Assembly: GCA_934454215.1 (NCBI GenBank)
Contig: CAKSGG010000004.1
Coordinates: forward strand, 18,113-82,112
Direction: 5' to 3'
DNA length: 64,000 bases
From: an uncultured Clostridia bacterium
GTDB taxonomy: Bacteria > Bacillota > Clostridia > UBA1381
Part shown: in pieces, positions 24,452-33,999 of the stretch
How positions within the stretch are numbered: the stretch's first letter is position 1
How the letters are laid out: each line of letters opens with the position of its first letter
The notes under the pieces: model-generated
Told to the model about the DNA's origin: nothing
Database searches by the model: none
Seen by the model: the letters and a program-made list of their open reading frames with translations, nothing else
Made by a program: the position numbers and the translations under genes

Positions 24452-25366
24452 ATGAAAAGAATAGCTATCGTATTGATGACAGTTTTAATGCTAAGTTTTG
24501 AAACGATATGTTTTGGACAGACGATTGATGATAAAAATGTAGGAATAAGTTTTAATCTGTCTGATGATTGGATAAATATTTCTGATGAATATGGCATGAA
24601 ATTTCAAAATAAAATGTCGGCAGATGAAGGAATAATGATAACAACGGTTGATGCGGATTGGGCATATTCTATGGAACTACGTAACGAAAATACATTGTTA
24701 GAGCTTTGTGAGGATATATATTCTGATTATAATCTTGGGAAAAATCTCAGCCAAACCAACAATACCATTGTAACCGTGAATACAGATTCGGTTTTGTCGA
24801 AATATGAATATTATAATAATGTTTTGTATTTCAGATATGAAAAAGCCTATACAGCAACAGCGTGGCGCTATAAGCCGACATCATTTTATGAAACGATATT
24901 TGTTACAGCAAAAAACGGGAAAGTATATTTTATATCCTATCAGCGTAATTTGCAGGAAAATCACTTTTCTGATGTTGTAGATATGCTCGGTAATATTTCG
25001 TTTGCAAACGGTGAAATAAAAATAAAAATAAACAATGAGCAGATATTTGCGGATAGTACGCCAATGCTAATAAATGACAGAACACTTGTCCCCATCAGGG
25101 CGGTGGCGGAAAAAATGGGCTATACGGTTTCGTGGAATGATGAAAAGCAGATTGTTACATTAAGCTCAAATGACGGTTTTAATATTCTTCACTTTCAAAT
25201 AGGTAATGGCACTGCATTCAAAAATCTATCGGAAGAAATAACGCTTGATGTGCCACCGGTTATCTTGGAGAATCGCACATATCTTCCTTTAAGAGCTGTT
25301 GCAGAGGCTATGAATGCAAAAGTGAACTGGAACGAGGCTGAAAAAGCTGTTGAAATCACCAATTAG
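24452..25366 (+). CDS. Secreted protein with C-terminal copper-amine-oxidase-N-like domain
   Basis: The 304-aa product has a signal peptide (residues ~1-23) and a ~165-residue domain I do not recognise. The C-terminal ~120 residues match the Clostridia copper-amine-oxidase-N-like module, with the double motif RTLVPIRAVAEKMGY and RTYLPLRAVAEAMNA. The module is thought to bind cell-wall or surface ligands. AAGGAGTG precedes the ATG. It sits 23 bases before the second kinase and the pair is probably co-transcribed, so it may supply that kinase's signal. Confidence 0.75.
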   Translation: MKRIAIVLMTVLMLSFETICFGQTIDDKNVGISFNLSDDWINISDEYGMKFQNKMSADEGIMITTVDADWAYSMELRNENTLLELCEDIYSDYNLGKNLSQTNNTIVTVNTDSVLSKYEYYNNVLYFRYEKAYTATAWRYKPTSFYETIFVTAKNGKVYFISYQRNLQENHFSDVVDMLGNISFANGEIKIKINNEQIFADSTPMLINDRTLVPIRAVAEKMGYTVSWNDEKQIVTLSSNDGFNILHFQIGNGTAFKNLSEEITLDVPPVILENRTYLPLRAVAEAMNAKVNWNEAEKAVEITN

Positions 25367-25388
25367 AAACATATAAGGTGTGAATAGT

Positions 25389-27362
25389 ATGGATATGCAA
25401 TATTATAAACAATACGAACCAATCGATGGAAAATGGTATATAACCAAAGAACTTGGAAGCGGCTCATTCGGAAAGGTTTTTGAGGTGGAAAGAAAAGATT
25501 TCGGAAATATGAAATCTGCAATGAAAATCATTTCTGTTCCCTCCTCCGAAAGTGAAATTCACAGCTTCAGAAGTGAAAATTATGATATGGACGACAAGAG
25601 CGTTACCTCATATTTTTATGGATTTGTCGAGGAATTTATCAAAGAATTTCAAATTATGTCGCAATTGAAAGGTCACAGCAATATCGTAAACTATGAAGAT
25701 CACGATGTTAAAGAGAGAAGGGACGGCATCGGCTGGGATATATTTATTCGTATGGAACTGTTAAAGCCAATGAATGACTATTTCAAAGAACATATGCCGA
25801 CGCAAAGTGATGTCATAAAGCTCGGCATAGATATGTGCAAAGCACTTGAAGTCTGTCAGAAACACAGCATTATACACCGGGATATAAAGCCGAGCAATAT
25901 ATTTGTTTCGGATAACGGTGATTTTAAGCTTGGTGATTTTGGTGTTGCACGAACACTTGAAAAAACTTCAAGCGGTTTATCTAAAAAAGGAACATATACA
26001 TATATGGCACCGGAGGTTTTTAAGGGAGAAGCCTACGGTGCAAGCGTCGATACATATTCGCTCGGAATTGTTATGTATAAATTACTTAACAATAATCTCG
26101 AGCCGTTTAGAAAAGACAGAACCTACAGCGACAGCGAAGCAGCATTGAGCCGGAGAATGAAAGGCGAAAAAATGCCCGATCCACAAAATGCGGATCAAAA
26201 GCTTGCAAAAGTTATATTAAAGGCTTGCAGTTATAATCCTGCCGAAAGGTATCATAGTCCGACGCAAATGCTGACCGAACTTGAAAATTGTTTAGCCAAA
26301 GGTGAAGTTGAAAAGCCGATTTGCCGCAGTAAAGCTGAACAAGCTACAGGCGACACTGCACATCTTGACGAACCGGAACATTCCGGTACAATCAGCATTT
26401 TTGAAAGCAAAGGAAACGAAACAGTTTCAGATATTCAAGTTGCCAATAAAAAAACAACAGACCGCACAGTACATTTTTCTAAAATAATTTTCGGTTTGTC
26501 GGTGCTTGAATTGTTTATTATGTTGTTTTGTTTTAAGTACAATAATGAAAGAGCCGGAATGTATCTTTTAATAGACGGGATTTACGGTTCACTTCTGAAA
26601 AATGTATTTGCGGCTTTAAAAGATGGCAGTTATTCTTCGGGTGTTTGGCTTGTGTATGTGTTTTTCGGGGCAAGTGTAACGATTCTTTCGGGTATAACCG
26701 CATGGTGTAAAATGAAAAAGCGAAACATAAATAACAGTTTTATGCTGCTATCCGCAATATTAAATTGCATATTCATTCCTACATTGGCAATTCAGTTTTC
26801 GGGTAGAAACTGGAGTATACTAAAGACATTGTATTATTCAGCAACTCATTTAAGAAATTGCGGCATAGTTGGCATATGCTCTTATATTGTTATGCTGGTG
26901 AGCGTGATGACTTGCCTCGTCATGCAATGCAGTATGATTGCCGATTGGAAGGCTATCCGAGATAATAAACGAGATGTTGCACTGTCGGCAGTATTATATG
27001 TATTGTTTTTTGTAACGCCGATTTATTACAATATCAGCGACGGCGTTTTTATGCGGCTGATACCGTACTTAAATAACAACCCACATGGATTTACAGGCTA
27101 TGTTATAAAACCTCTGATATTATTCTTTATGTTTGATACTGCGTTGGGTTTAAGCAGCATTACCGACGATAGAAAAATGCAAATGACAAAAAACATATTT
27201 TTTGCTGTGTGTATGTTGTTTGTAAATTTTCTGTGGTTAAGAGATTTAGAGTATGTATTAAATCATGGCAAAGATTTTGCGATAAATATAATCTGTATTA
27301 TTGCTATTGTCAGTTTATCCGTATTGGTGGTTTTGTGTAATAGAATCAGGAAAGAAAAATGA
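25389..27362 (+). CDS. Ser/Thr protein kinase with polytopic membrane domain
   Basis: Residues ~15-290 form a complete Hanks-type kinase: GSGSFGKVF at 23, HRD around 163-165, DFG around 183, and YMAPEVF. A linker carries SGTISIF and NETVSDI, matching motifs in the first kinase and FHA protein. From ~365 on the protein has about seven or eight membrane helices with little loop sequence, instead of the single helix and extracellular domains usual in this family. ATG 25389 is chosen over GTG 25380 on spacing. The kinase domain is clearly paralogous to the one at 6845. It may sense membrane state or a hydrophobic signal, which is inference. Confidence 0.88.
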   Translation: MDMQYYKQYEPIDGKWYITKELGSGSFGKVFEVERKDFGNMKSAMKIISVPSSESEIHSFRSENYDMDDKSVTSYFYGFVEEFIKEFQIMSQLKGHSNIVNYEDHDVKERRDGIGWDIFIRMELLKPMNDYFKEHMPTQSDVIKLGIDMCKALEVCQKHSIIHRDIKPSNIFVSDNGDFKLGDFGVARTLEKTSSGLSKKGTYTYMAPEVFKGEAYGASVDTYSLGIVMYKLLNNNLEPFRKDRTYSDSEAALSRRMKGEKMPDPQNADQKLAKVILKACSYNPAERYHSPTQMLTELENCLAKGEVEKPICRSKAEQATGDTAHLDEPEHSGTISIFESKGNETVSDIQVANKKTTDRTVHFSKIIFGLSVLELFIMLFCFKYNNERAGMYLLIDGIYGSLLKNVFAALKDGSYSSGVWLVYVFFGASVTILSGITAWCKMKKRNINNSFMLLSAILNCIFIPTLAIQFSGRNWSILKTLYYSATHLRNCGIVGICSYIVMLVSVMTCLVMQCSMIADWKAIRDNKRDVALSAVLYVLFFVTPIYYNISDGVFMRLIPYLNNNPHGFTGYVIKPLILFFMFDTALGLSSITDDRKMQMTKNIFFAVCMLFVNFLWLRDLEYVLNHGKDFAINIICIIAIVSLSVLVVLCNRIRKEK

Positions 27363-27466
27363 AGTTTATATATTGCATTTATCTGAGGACAAAAAACTTA
27401 AACGGTTATTTGTAGTGCAGATAAGGCATTAAAAAATAAAACAAATGAAAAATAAGGAGATATTTT

Positions 27467-28128
27467 ATGAATAATGAAGTAAAGTTTTGTAAAAAATGCG
27501 GCGGACAATTAAAGAAAGAAACTAATTTTTGTGAGAAGTGCGGAAATCAGTATATTACAACTGATGAGCCGTTAGATGTTAAAATCAAAAAAATAACAGG
27601 TCTAAGACAATAGGAATTGTATTATCCGTAGTAATGGTTTTAATTATTATAGGCTTTTTGGCAGAAAAAAGCGGCAATAATTCGTCGAGTAATACATATG
27701 ACTTGAAGGAACCGCAAGATACGACTGTTGGTACAGAAAGTGCAAGAACAAAAAAAGATGGCAATATTGATGTTGACCTTGATATGGATGATATTTCAGC
27801 ACAATTAGATGACTTAAAAATAACTCAGTTAAAGTCGGCTGAGATAGTCTATGTTGTGTATGGTGAAGATAAAGGAATAGATACTCCGTATTGTAGAATT
27901 GAAAACCGCATTGAGGTTTCCGATTCGGACAAGTATGTTCCAAACTCTACATTAAATGGAGAATTTATTGCTAATTTAAAAACAAAACCATTTTCCCAGA
28001 GTGAGTTTATTGACTACTTGACAAAACAAAAAAGTAACGGTATTACCGAGATCTGTTATTGGGAACATAGACAACAAAATGGTTTTTTGGGTAATAGCAT
28101 AAGTGTAGATAAGTATTTGGAACAATAA
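27467..28128 (+). pseudogene. Zinc-ribbon membrane protein split by a frameshift at an A7 run
   Basis: ATG 27467 (after AAGGAG) opens a 48-codon frame encoding a zinc ribbon with two CxxC pairs (FCKKCGG, FCEKCGN) that stops at TAG 27611-27613. The next frame over carries on seamlessly from the A-run at 27587-27593: it reads KKNNRSKTIGIVLSVV, then a membrane helix and the ~150-residue outer part ending at 28128. One extra A in the run would join them into one protein of about 220 aa, a layout common in Firmicutes. It could be a sequencing error, a real mutation, or slippage-based phase variation. ATG 27634 is unlikely to be a native start because it lies inside the membrane helix. Confidence 0.75.
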
Positions 28129-28169
28129 GAGAGCAATACCATAAAAATTAAGATTGGGGAGGAATCGGA

Positions 28170-28718
28170 ATGTATATATTAGTGGGAAATAAGATTAGGT
28201 TAAAAAAAGATATTTGGGCGGGCAAGGCAAAATGTCCGCATTGCGGTGAAGTGCGGGACTTCCATTTTCATAAACTTGTCCAAACGGCGACGATATTTTA
28301 TGTCCCCATTATATCGGTTACTAAAAAGATATATGTTGTCTGTGATTCATGCGGTGCTTCAATAGAAGTATCACGAAAAAAATATAAAGAAGATAGAATA
28401 AAACAAATAGAATTGCTGGAACGGGGGGGTGCTCCGAAAGAAATCATATATAATGATTGTAACCCTGATAACATACATTTTCCGATTCAGCTGATAAAAC
28501 TTGTAGTGTCCGGTCTTTTGGCTGGATTTATGATGTTTGTAGATTTATTGGCGGCAATTGATATGGCAAAGGATACAGGGAATATATTTGTGAGCATAAT
28601 TTTTTCCACATATATGTCATTTATGTGTTCAATCCCGTTTATATTTTCATTAAAGAATTTTGTGGTGGCACTAAAAATGCGTAAGGCTTATAATTCTTTG
28701 ACCGATATTGGTAAATAG
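28170..28718 (+). CDS. Zinc-ribbon membrane protein (182 aa)
   Basis: Two CxxC pairs (KCPHCGEV at ~26 and VCDSCGAS at ~71) form a zinc-ribbon-like N-terminal half. Two hydrophobic segments (~113-135 and ~145-170) make the second half a membrane anchor. No catalytic residues are recognised. GGGGAGG lies upstream of ATG 28170. It lies between the frameshifted zinc-ribbon gene and the subtilase. Zinc-ribbon/transmembrane proteins of this size are common near Firmicutes envelope systems and most have no known function. Confidence 0.65.
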   Translation: MYILVGNKIRLKKDIWAGKAKCPHCGEVRDFHFHKLVQTATIFYVPIISVTKKIYVVCDSCGASIEVSRKKYKEDRIKQIELLERGGAPKEIIYNDCNPDNIHFPIQLIKLVVSGLLAGFMMFVDLLAAIDMAKDTGNIFVSIIFSTYMSFMCSIPFIFSLKNFVVALKMRKAYNSLTDIGK

Positions 28719-28730
28719 GAGTGAAAATAA

Positions 28731-31046
28731 ATGAAAAAACGAATATCATTAGTATTATCGTTATGCCTTGCCGCATCAATGATACATATACCTGTATCGG
28801 CGGCGGACACAACAGGCGACTACATAGCACGGCTGTCGGAAATGGTGGCTGAATATGACAATGGCAGTTATTTCGGCACGATTTCAGTTAAAATCGGGGA
28901 CAGCAATCTGAACATTGACGGCGAAGCTGTGCCGATAGACGAAAGCGGCTCGGCTGCATATGTTGAAAACGGACGGACAATGCTGCCGGTGCGAGGCATT
29001 GCAGAGGCTATGGGCGCAGATGTATCATATGACGAAAAAAGTGAAGCGGTGAGCATTCAATCAGCGGAAGTCTCTGTGCAAATGATTGTCGGAGAAAACA
29101 GTATGACTGTAAACGGCGAGGCACAGTCGCTTATTACCGCACCGGAAATCAAAAATGACCGTACAATGCTGCCTGTTCGTGATGTTGCCGAGGCTCTTGA
29201 CTGTGAAGTGGAATGGGACGCTGAAACGGAAACGGCGGTATTTACAAAGCAGTATCAGACAAAACGGCTTATTGTGTTCGGAAACAATATCAATGATGAA
29301 AATGCTGCTCAAAAAATTGAGACAGATGAATATACCGTATTTCAATATAAAACGGTAGCAGACACGAAAGTGGCGGCGGATAAATTTCGAAATGAGGGTT
29401 ACATATCAGAACCGGACGGTATCATAATGGCAGAAAGTTTATCTTGGGGCGTTGATACGGTAGGTGCACCGGGTTATGCAAGCAAAACAAAATCAAACGG
29501 AAGAAAATGCGTTGTTGCGGTCGTGGATTCGGGCATAGCGTATGATCACCCGTTTTTCTCCGGCAGGCTTGTAGACGGCTACGATGTATACAATAATGAT
29601 AATTATTGTGAGGATGTTCTCCAACACGGAACACACGTTTCAAGCACTGTATTAGATGTGGCAGATGGCAACAGAAATGTGAAGGTAATGCCGGTTAAGG
29701 TGTTTGGAAGTGAAAAGGGCACATCGGATTTAATGGTGGCTGCCGGAATTGATTATGCGGTGCAAAACGGTGCAGATGTTATTAATTTAAGTCTTGGTGG
29801 AAAGTATGTATCGGAAATTGAAAAGCGGGCTGTGCAAAAGGCACAGCGAAAAAACATTGCCGTTATTGCCTCGGCAGGAAATGATTCTTTAGATATATCA
29901 AAATCATATGTAACTCCTGCCTGTATAGACAGTGTTATTTGCGTTTCTGCTGTTGACAAGAACGGAAGACTTGCATCGTTCAGTAATTACGGCTCTGTTG
30001 ATTTTGCAGCCCCTGGTGTGAATATAAAGGGAGCAAGTGCGAGCGGTGGATATGTTTCATGGGACGGAACATCAATGGCAGCACCGCACGTTTCAGGTGT
30101 GTATGCTCTTGTTAAATCGGCACACCCAGACCTTGAAGTTCACGAGATAACAACAGGCTTAAAAAAATGTGCAGCATCAAAAGGAAATGACCGCTATTTC
30201 GGAGCGGGAATAATAAGTATGAACGGACTGGAGAAGGCGCTGGGCTATAAAGATGATGAGCCGATAGAGGAAGATCCAACACCATCGGAACTCAAAATCA
30301 ATCCGAGCGCCTATCCGAGCGGAACGCTCATAGAGGGAAAGGCATTTAATTTGAGCGGTAGAATAAAATCAAACTATCGTATCACAGATGTGCGATCTTA
30401 TCTGCTTGATTCAAACTATAATGCCGTGCAGGAGGCAAGCGGTTGGACAACAACGAAAACATATGTGATAGAGGGCAGCGCACTTGATACGGGATTGCAG
30501 TTTGAAAATCTGTCCGCAGGAACATATTATCTTAAATATGCAGCGTCAGATGAGAGTGGAAATAACATTTCGTGGACAAGCGGTGCATTTACGGTTAAAA
30601 AAGAAGAAATAAAAGCACCCGATGAGCCTTCAACATCTGCGGTCGTGCTTATTCCGAGCAGATTCGAAAACTTGTCAATCCGAACAGGACCATCGACAGA
30701 CTATCAGATTATCGGAAGTATGAACCATACGGATAAATGCCTTGTGTATACATCGAAAACACAAAACGGCTGGTACTATGTAGAGTATGGCGGTGTAAAG
30801 GGATATGCGGCGGGCAATTATATATACTTACCGTCTGAAACAAGAACGGGAATAGTTAATATTCCGTCAAGCTGGGATAATTTAAGCATCAGAACCGGAC
30901 CGTCCACAAATTACACCATAGTCGGCAGTATGAACCACGGAGAAAGATGCACCGTATTTAACGACAAAGCACAAAACGGCTGGTATTATGTTGAGCATAA
31001 CGGCGTTTACGGCTATGCCGCAGGAAACAGGATTGATTTGCAGTAA
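28731..31046 (+). CDS. Secreted subtilisin-family serine protease with SH3b repeats
   Basis: The 771-aa protein has a signal peptide and a copper-amine-oxidase-N-like module (TMLPVRGIAEAMGA, TMLPVRDVAEALDC). The S8 peptidase domain has Asp266 (VVDSGIAYDHP), His299 (HGTHVSS) and Ser448 (GTSMAAPHVSG) all present. A linking beta domain and two C-terminal SH3b domains (NLSIRTGPSTDY and NLSIRTGPSTNY) that should bind the cell wall follow. It is predicted active and extracellular. A wall-bound subtilase near a T7SS recalls the mycosin MycP of mycobacterial ESX, but it lacks the C-terminal membrane helix of mycosins, so equivalence is inference. Confidence 0.9.
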   Translation: MKKRISLVLSLCLAASMIHIPVSAADTTGDYIARLSEMVAEYDNGSYFGTISVKIGDSNLNIDGEAVPIDESGSAAYVENGRTMLPVRGIAEAMGADVSYDEKSEAVSIQSAEVSVQMIVGENSMTVNGEAQSLITAPEIKNDRTMLPVRDVAEALDCEVEWDAETETAVFTKQYQTKRLIVFGNNINDENAAQKIETDEYTVFQYKTVADTKVAADKFRNEGYISEPDGIIMAESLSWGVDTVGAPGYASKTKSNGRKCVVAVVDSGIAYDHPFFSGRLVDGYDVYNNDNYCEDVLQHGTHVSSTVLDVADGNRNVKVMPVKVFGSEKGTSDLMVAAGIDYAVQNGADVINLSLGGKYVSEIEKRAVQKAQRKNIAVIASAGNDSLDISKSYVTPACIDSVICVSAVDKNGRLASFSNYGSVDFAAPGVNIKGASASGGYVSWDGTSMAAPHVSGVYALVKSAHPDLEVHEITTGLKKCAASKGNDRYFGAGIISMNGLEKALGYKDDEPIEEDPTPSELKINPSAYPSGTLIEGKAFNLSGRIKSNYRITDVRSYLLDSNYNAVQEASGWTTTKTYVIEGSALDTGLQFENLSAGTYYLKYAASDESGNNISWTSGAFTVKKEEIKAPDEPSTSAVVLIPSRFENLSIRTGPSTDYQIIGSMNHTDKCLVYTSKTQNGWYYVEYGGVKGYAAGNYIYLPSETRTGIVNIPSSWDNLSIRTGPSTNYTIVGSMNHGERCTVFNDKAQNGWYYVEHNGVYGYAAGNRIDLQ

Positions 31047-31065
31047 TGCAGGAAAGAGGGCTATT

Positions 31066-31875
31066 ATGAAAAAGTTATGTTTATTTATTTTGTCGGTTTT
31101 AATAATTTTTGCCTCCGGCTGCAATAAGGCGGATACAGACGTAAACACATCGAATAACGATTCGGAACAAAGCGCGGTGTCCGATTCCGGTGAACAAAAG
31201 AAAGAACACATCGGCTCAAAGTTTATGGGGATTTGGTACTATACAATTTACAGTTCTCCGGACTATGCAGAGGATTTTGAGAAAATTGAGATCGTGCCGT
31301 ATGGTGAAAATCAGGCAAAAGTGTTATGGGCAGACGGCACGGAGGATATTTTTGAGATTACTTCAGAAAACGAAGGTATCGGTGCATACGGCGAAATTGG
31401 AAAGGCTCGTTACTGTATCGACAACGAGGACGGAGCGGAGCATTTTAATGTTATGGATGTGGAAGACGGCCCGATTTTTCAACCGGGAGCGGGCGGATAT
31501 CGAGTAGTACCGAGTATTTATGAATCGAAAGCAGAGAAAAAGAAGACAGAGCTTAAAGATTGGTTTAATACTCTTTCGCAAAAAGAAATTCCTGATGCAC
31601 CGCAGCAGACAATGAATATAAAAAGCGGAGAAATATATGACGAATGGGACAGGCTTTTGAATGAGACATATGGGTATTTGAAGGGAACAATGCCTCAAAA
31701 CGAGTTTGCAGCATTGCAAAAGGATGAACAGAATTGGATAAAGAAAAAAGAAAATGCAATAAGCGAAGCAGGCAAGGAATATGAGGGTGGCTCAATGGCT
31801 CCGCTTGCGATGAATTGTGTGGGGATAGATTACACAAAAGAAAGATGTGAGTATTTGCTTTCGTTGATTAAGTAA
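31066..31875 (+). CDS. Lipoprotein with LprI-like (DUF1311) domain
   Basis: The 269-aa product has a lipobox (IIFASGCNK, Cys19), then an acidic Ser/Asn linker and a ~130-residue domain of unknown function. Its C-terminal ~85 residues resemble the LprI-like/DUF1311 module (YDEWDRLLNETYGYLK, FAALQKDEQNWIKK, then paired Cys near the end), some members of which inhibit lysozyme. It would sit on the outer face of the membrane. ATG 31066 follows GAAAGAGGG; the open frame upstream overlaps the subtilase gene. Protection of the wall is inference. Confidence 0.75.
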   Translation: MKKLCLFILSVLIIFASGCNKADTDVNTSNNDSEQSAVSDSGEQKKEHIGSKFMGIWYYTIYSSPDYAEDFEKIEIVPYGENQAKVLWADGTEDIFEITSENEGIGAYGEIGKARYCIDNEDGAEHFNVMDVEDGPIFQPGAGGYRVVPSIYESKAEKKKTELKDWFNTLSQKEIPDAPQQTMNIKSGEIYDEWDRLLNETYGYLKGTMPQNEFAALQKDEQNWIKKKENAISEAGKEYEGGSMAPLAMNCVGIDYTKERCEYLLSLIK

Positions 31876-31922
31876 ATAGTATTTTGAATAATTTATTAAA
31901 AACATGTTAGCGAGGTATAGAT

Positions 31923-33065
31923 ATGGAATATATAGAAGTTTTAAGAAAAGTTGGAATGAAGAATTATATCCCCGGAGATGTAAAAACAAAAGAGGGACAA
32001 GAAAAAATGTTGGCGGCAGTTGCTGATGTAATTAGTGATATAAAGCAATACCAAATTCATACAGAGACAAAGCTTTGGAATAAAGAAATTGATAATGAAA
32101 ATGAATTTCAGGCACTTATGGTAGAGGTCGCTTGCAAGGTTGATGAATTGCTCGCATTTGCTAATATGGAAAGACTACAGAGCGATATTGCAGAAACGGA
32201 AAATGATAGACTAATGCAGGCTTGGATTGTTCTTGATTTTTATGCGTATATATCGGGCATTGATTGCAAGACGAATATTGTAAATGTGCAGAAACAAATA
32301 TCCGATGCACTGTATGCCAGAGGATTTATGATTGAACAAGAATCAGATATATCATTACACAACAAGGTTTTTGATAATGTAGCGACAAACACTGTATCTT
32401 TATTAGAACAAGAAATTAAGAGGTTAGAGAAGAGAAAAAAGATATGTGGTATTATAACGCTTGTTTGTGTTTGTATATTTTCTGTTTCTTTGTTGATAAA
32501 TAATTTTGCAAAGGATACTAATAAAGATCGCCCATATGAAGAATTTAATAAAAAAGGTGCAGAGAATGTGTATACTGCGGTTGATATAGACTTTATTTTA
32601 CCAATAAGCGAAAGCTATTATTATAATGAATCAACAGGCAAAAAAGATTATACACGAACTGATTATTACTGTTTGTTTGGCTCGAGCAAGTCCCCTGTTC
32701 ATGGTGTTGTTAAACTTGACCATAGTGAATATTATGACGATAGCTTAAAAGATATAGTTGAATATTCAGAAAATCCGAATAATACTACACCGCCAAAGAG
32801 TGTTATGATATACGGAAACACCGAAAAATTTCCGGCATATGTAAATCAGCATTTCTTTGAAGCGGTTGGAGTCGGTTCGGGTTACGAACTTGGAGAAGTA
32901 TGTATAAACGGAAGTCTTAAACCTACTAAGGAAATGTCACCGTTATCAACGATCTTAATGCTCATTGGTTCGGGTAGTGTGTATTTGTTTATAGGTTTCC
33001 TGATAGCATTTTTAGCTACAAATAGTAGTATTAAAAAGAAAAAAAGACTTTTAAATATATTATAG
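31923..33065 (+). CDS. Two-helix membrane protein of unknown function (380 aa)
   Basis: The first ~170 residues are soluble and helical, followed by a membrane helix (GIITLVCVCIFSVSLLI, ~177-195), an extracytoplasmic ~140-residue part and a second helix near the C-terminus (~345-370). I do not recognise any domain. It lies 48 bases after the lipoprotein and 36 bases before another membrane protein. A weak ribosome-binding site (GCGAGG) lies ahead of ATG 31923. The topology would suit an immunity or sensor protein, but nothing in the sequence shows this. Confidence 0.6.
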   Translation: MEYIEVLRKVGMKNYIPGDVKTKEGQEKMLAAVADVISDIKQYQIHTETKLWNKEIDNENEFQALMVEVACKVDELLAFANMERLQSDIAETENDRLMQAWIVLDFYAYISGIDCKTNIVNVQKQISDALYARGFMIEQESDISLHNKVFDNVATNTVSLLEQEIKRLEKRKKICGIITLVCVCIFSVSLLINNFAKDTNKDRPYEEFNKKGAENVYTAVDIDFILPISESYYYNESTGKKDYTRTDYYCLFGSSKSPVHGVVKLDHSEYYDDSLKDIVEYSENPNNTTPPKSVMIYGNTEKFPAYVNQHFFEAVGVGSGYELGEVCINGSLKPTKEMSPLSTILMLIGSGSVYLFIGFLIAFLATNSSIKKKKRLLNIL

Positions 33066-33101
33066 AGATTAAGACGAAATAAAACTAAAGGAGAAACGAT
33101 T

Positions 33102-33968
33102 ATGTCGAGATTTGAAAAACAATATCAAACAAATGAGAACACAGAAATAATACTTGAGAAAATAGTTAAATTTCTGATTACATCAGGTTATACGAAAGAA
33201 AAGTATAATGGCGAGTATGTTTTTAAAAAAGGAAGTGGTTGGTTTGCTGCTCCGAAATACATAACAGTAGGCAATATCGGCGAAAATTGTATTAAACTGC
33301 AAGCGTGGACAAAATGGGTGCTGTTGCCACATATTTTTATTGGAGAATTTGATTATACTCACAACACCTTTGCTGGTGCAATAGATAAATCCAAACTTAA
33401 AGCTACAGTAGAAAGCGTTGATGCAATTGTATCACAGAATAACGTTGCAAATCAAAATAACGAGGGAAAAACGGCTTCTTGGGGTGAACAGTGGGGTGCC
33501 GAAACTTCTCCAATTGCAGTGAACGATAATTCACATAGAGAGTATTCCGCAATTCCCACAGGAGATACTGCAAGCGGAACCCCTCAAAAAGTACTTAATA
33601 CGGCATTGATATCAAAGAAGGAATATTTGAAAAAATATGCTGACGAAAATGTTAGAAAAGATATAAGAAATGCAGCTATAACAGGTTATATTTGTTCCGG
33701 AATAACACTTGCACTTGGAACGGCTATGCTTAATCCGGCAGGAGTATTTTTGGGATTTATAATAGCCGGATTAGTGTTGGGTTTTCATTTGGCAAAAAGT
33801 AAAGCCTGCGCTATTATATGGCTGATTATTGTTTCTGTGGATTGTATTATTAGCCTTGCAACTATAGGGAAACCTTCCGGTTGGCTTATGATTGTTGCCG
33901 GGGGTTGGGCTATAAAGGCTCTGAATAGAGCAGATAAAGAGTATAAGGCGTTTAGAGGAGAGAATTAA
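33102..33968 (+). CDS. Polytopic membrane protein of unknown function (288 aa)
   Basis: Residues 1-180 are soluble with a folded N-terminal domain (~1-110) and a Ser/Thr/Asn-rich linker. The C-terminal ~100 residues contain about three hydrophobic helices (ITGYICSGITLALGTAML, then GFIIAGLVLGF, then AIIWLIIVSVDCIISLA). No family is recognised. AAAGGAGA precedes ATG 33102. It ends about 30 bases before the clostripain-like gene, with which it is probably co-transcribed. Confidence 0.6.
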   Translation: MSRFEKQYQTNENTEIILEKIVKFLITSGYTKEKYNGEYVFKKGSGWFAAPKYITVGNIGENCIKLQAWTKWVLLPHIFIGEFDYTHNTFAGAIDKSKLKATVESVDAIVSQNNVANQNNEGKTASWGEQWGAETSPIAVNDNSHREYSAIPTGDTASGTPQKVLNTALISKKEYLKKYADENVRKDIRNAAITGYICSGITLALGTAMLNPAGVFLGFIIAGLVLGFHLAKSKACAIIWLIIVSVDCIISLATIGKPSGWLMIVAGGWAIKALNRADKEYKAFRGEN

Positions 33969-33999
33969 GAATTATAAGAAAATAAAAGGAGGCGGGTTA

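Noticed and set aside
28731..31046. Assigning the subtilase as mycosin (MycP)
   Set aside because: It has SH3b repeats and a copper-amine-oxidase-N-like module and lacks the mycosin C-terminal membrane helix; only the context resembles mycosin.
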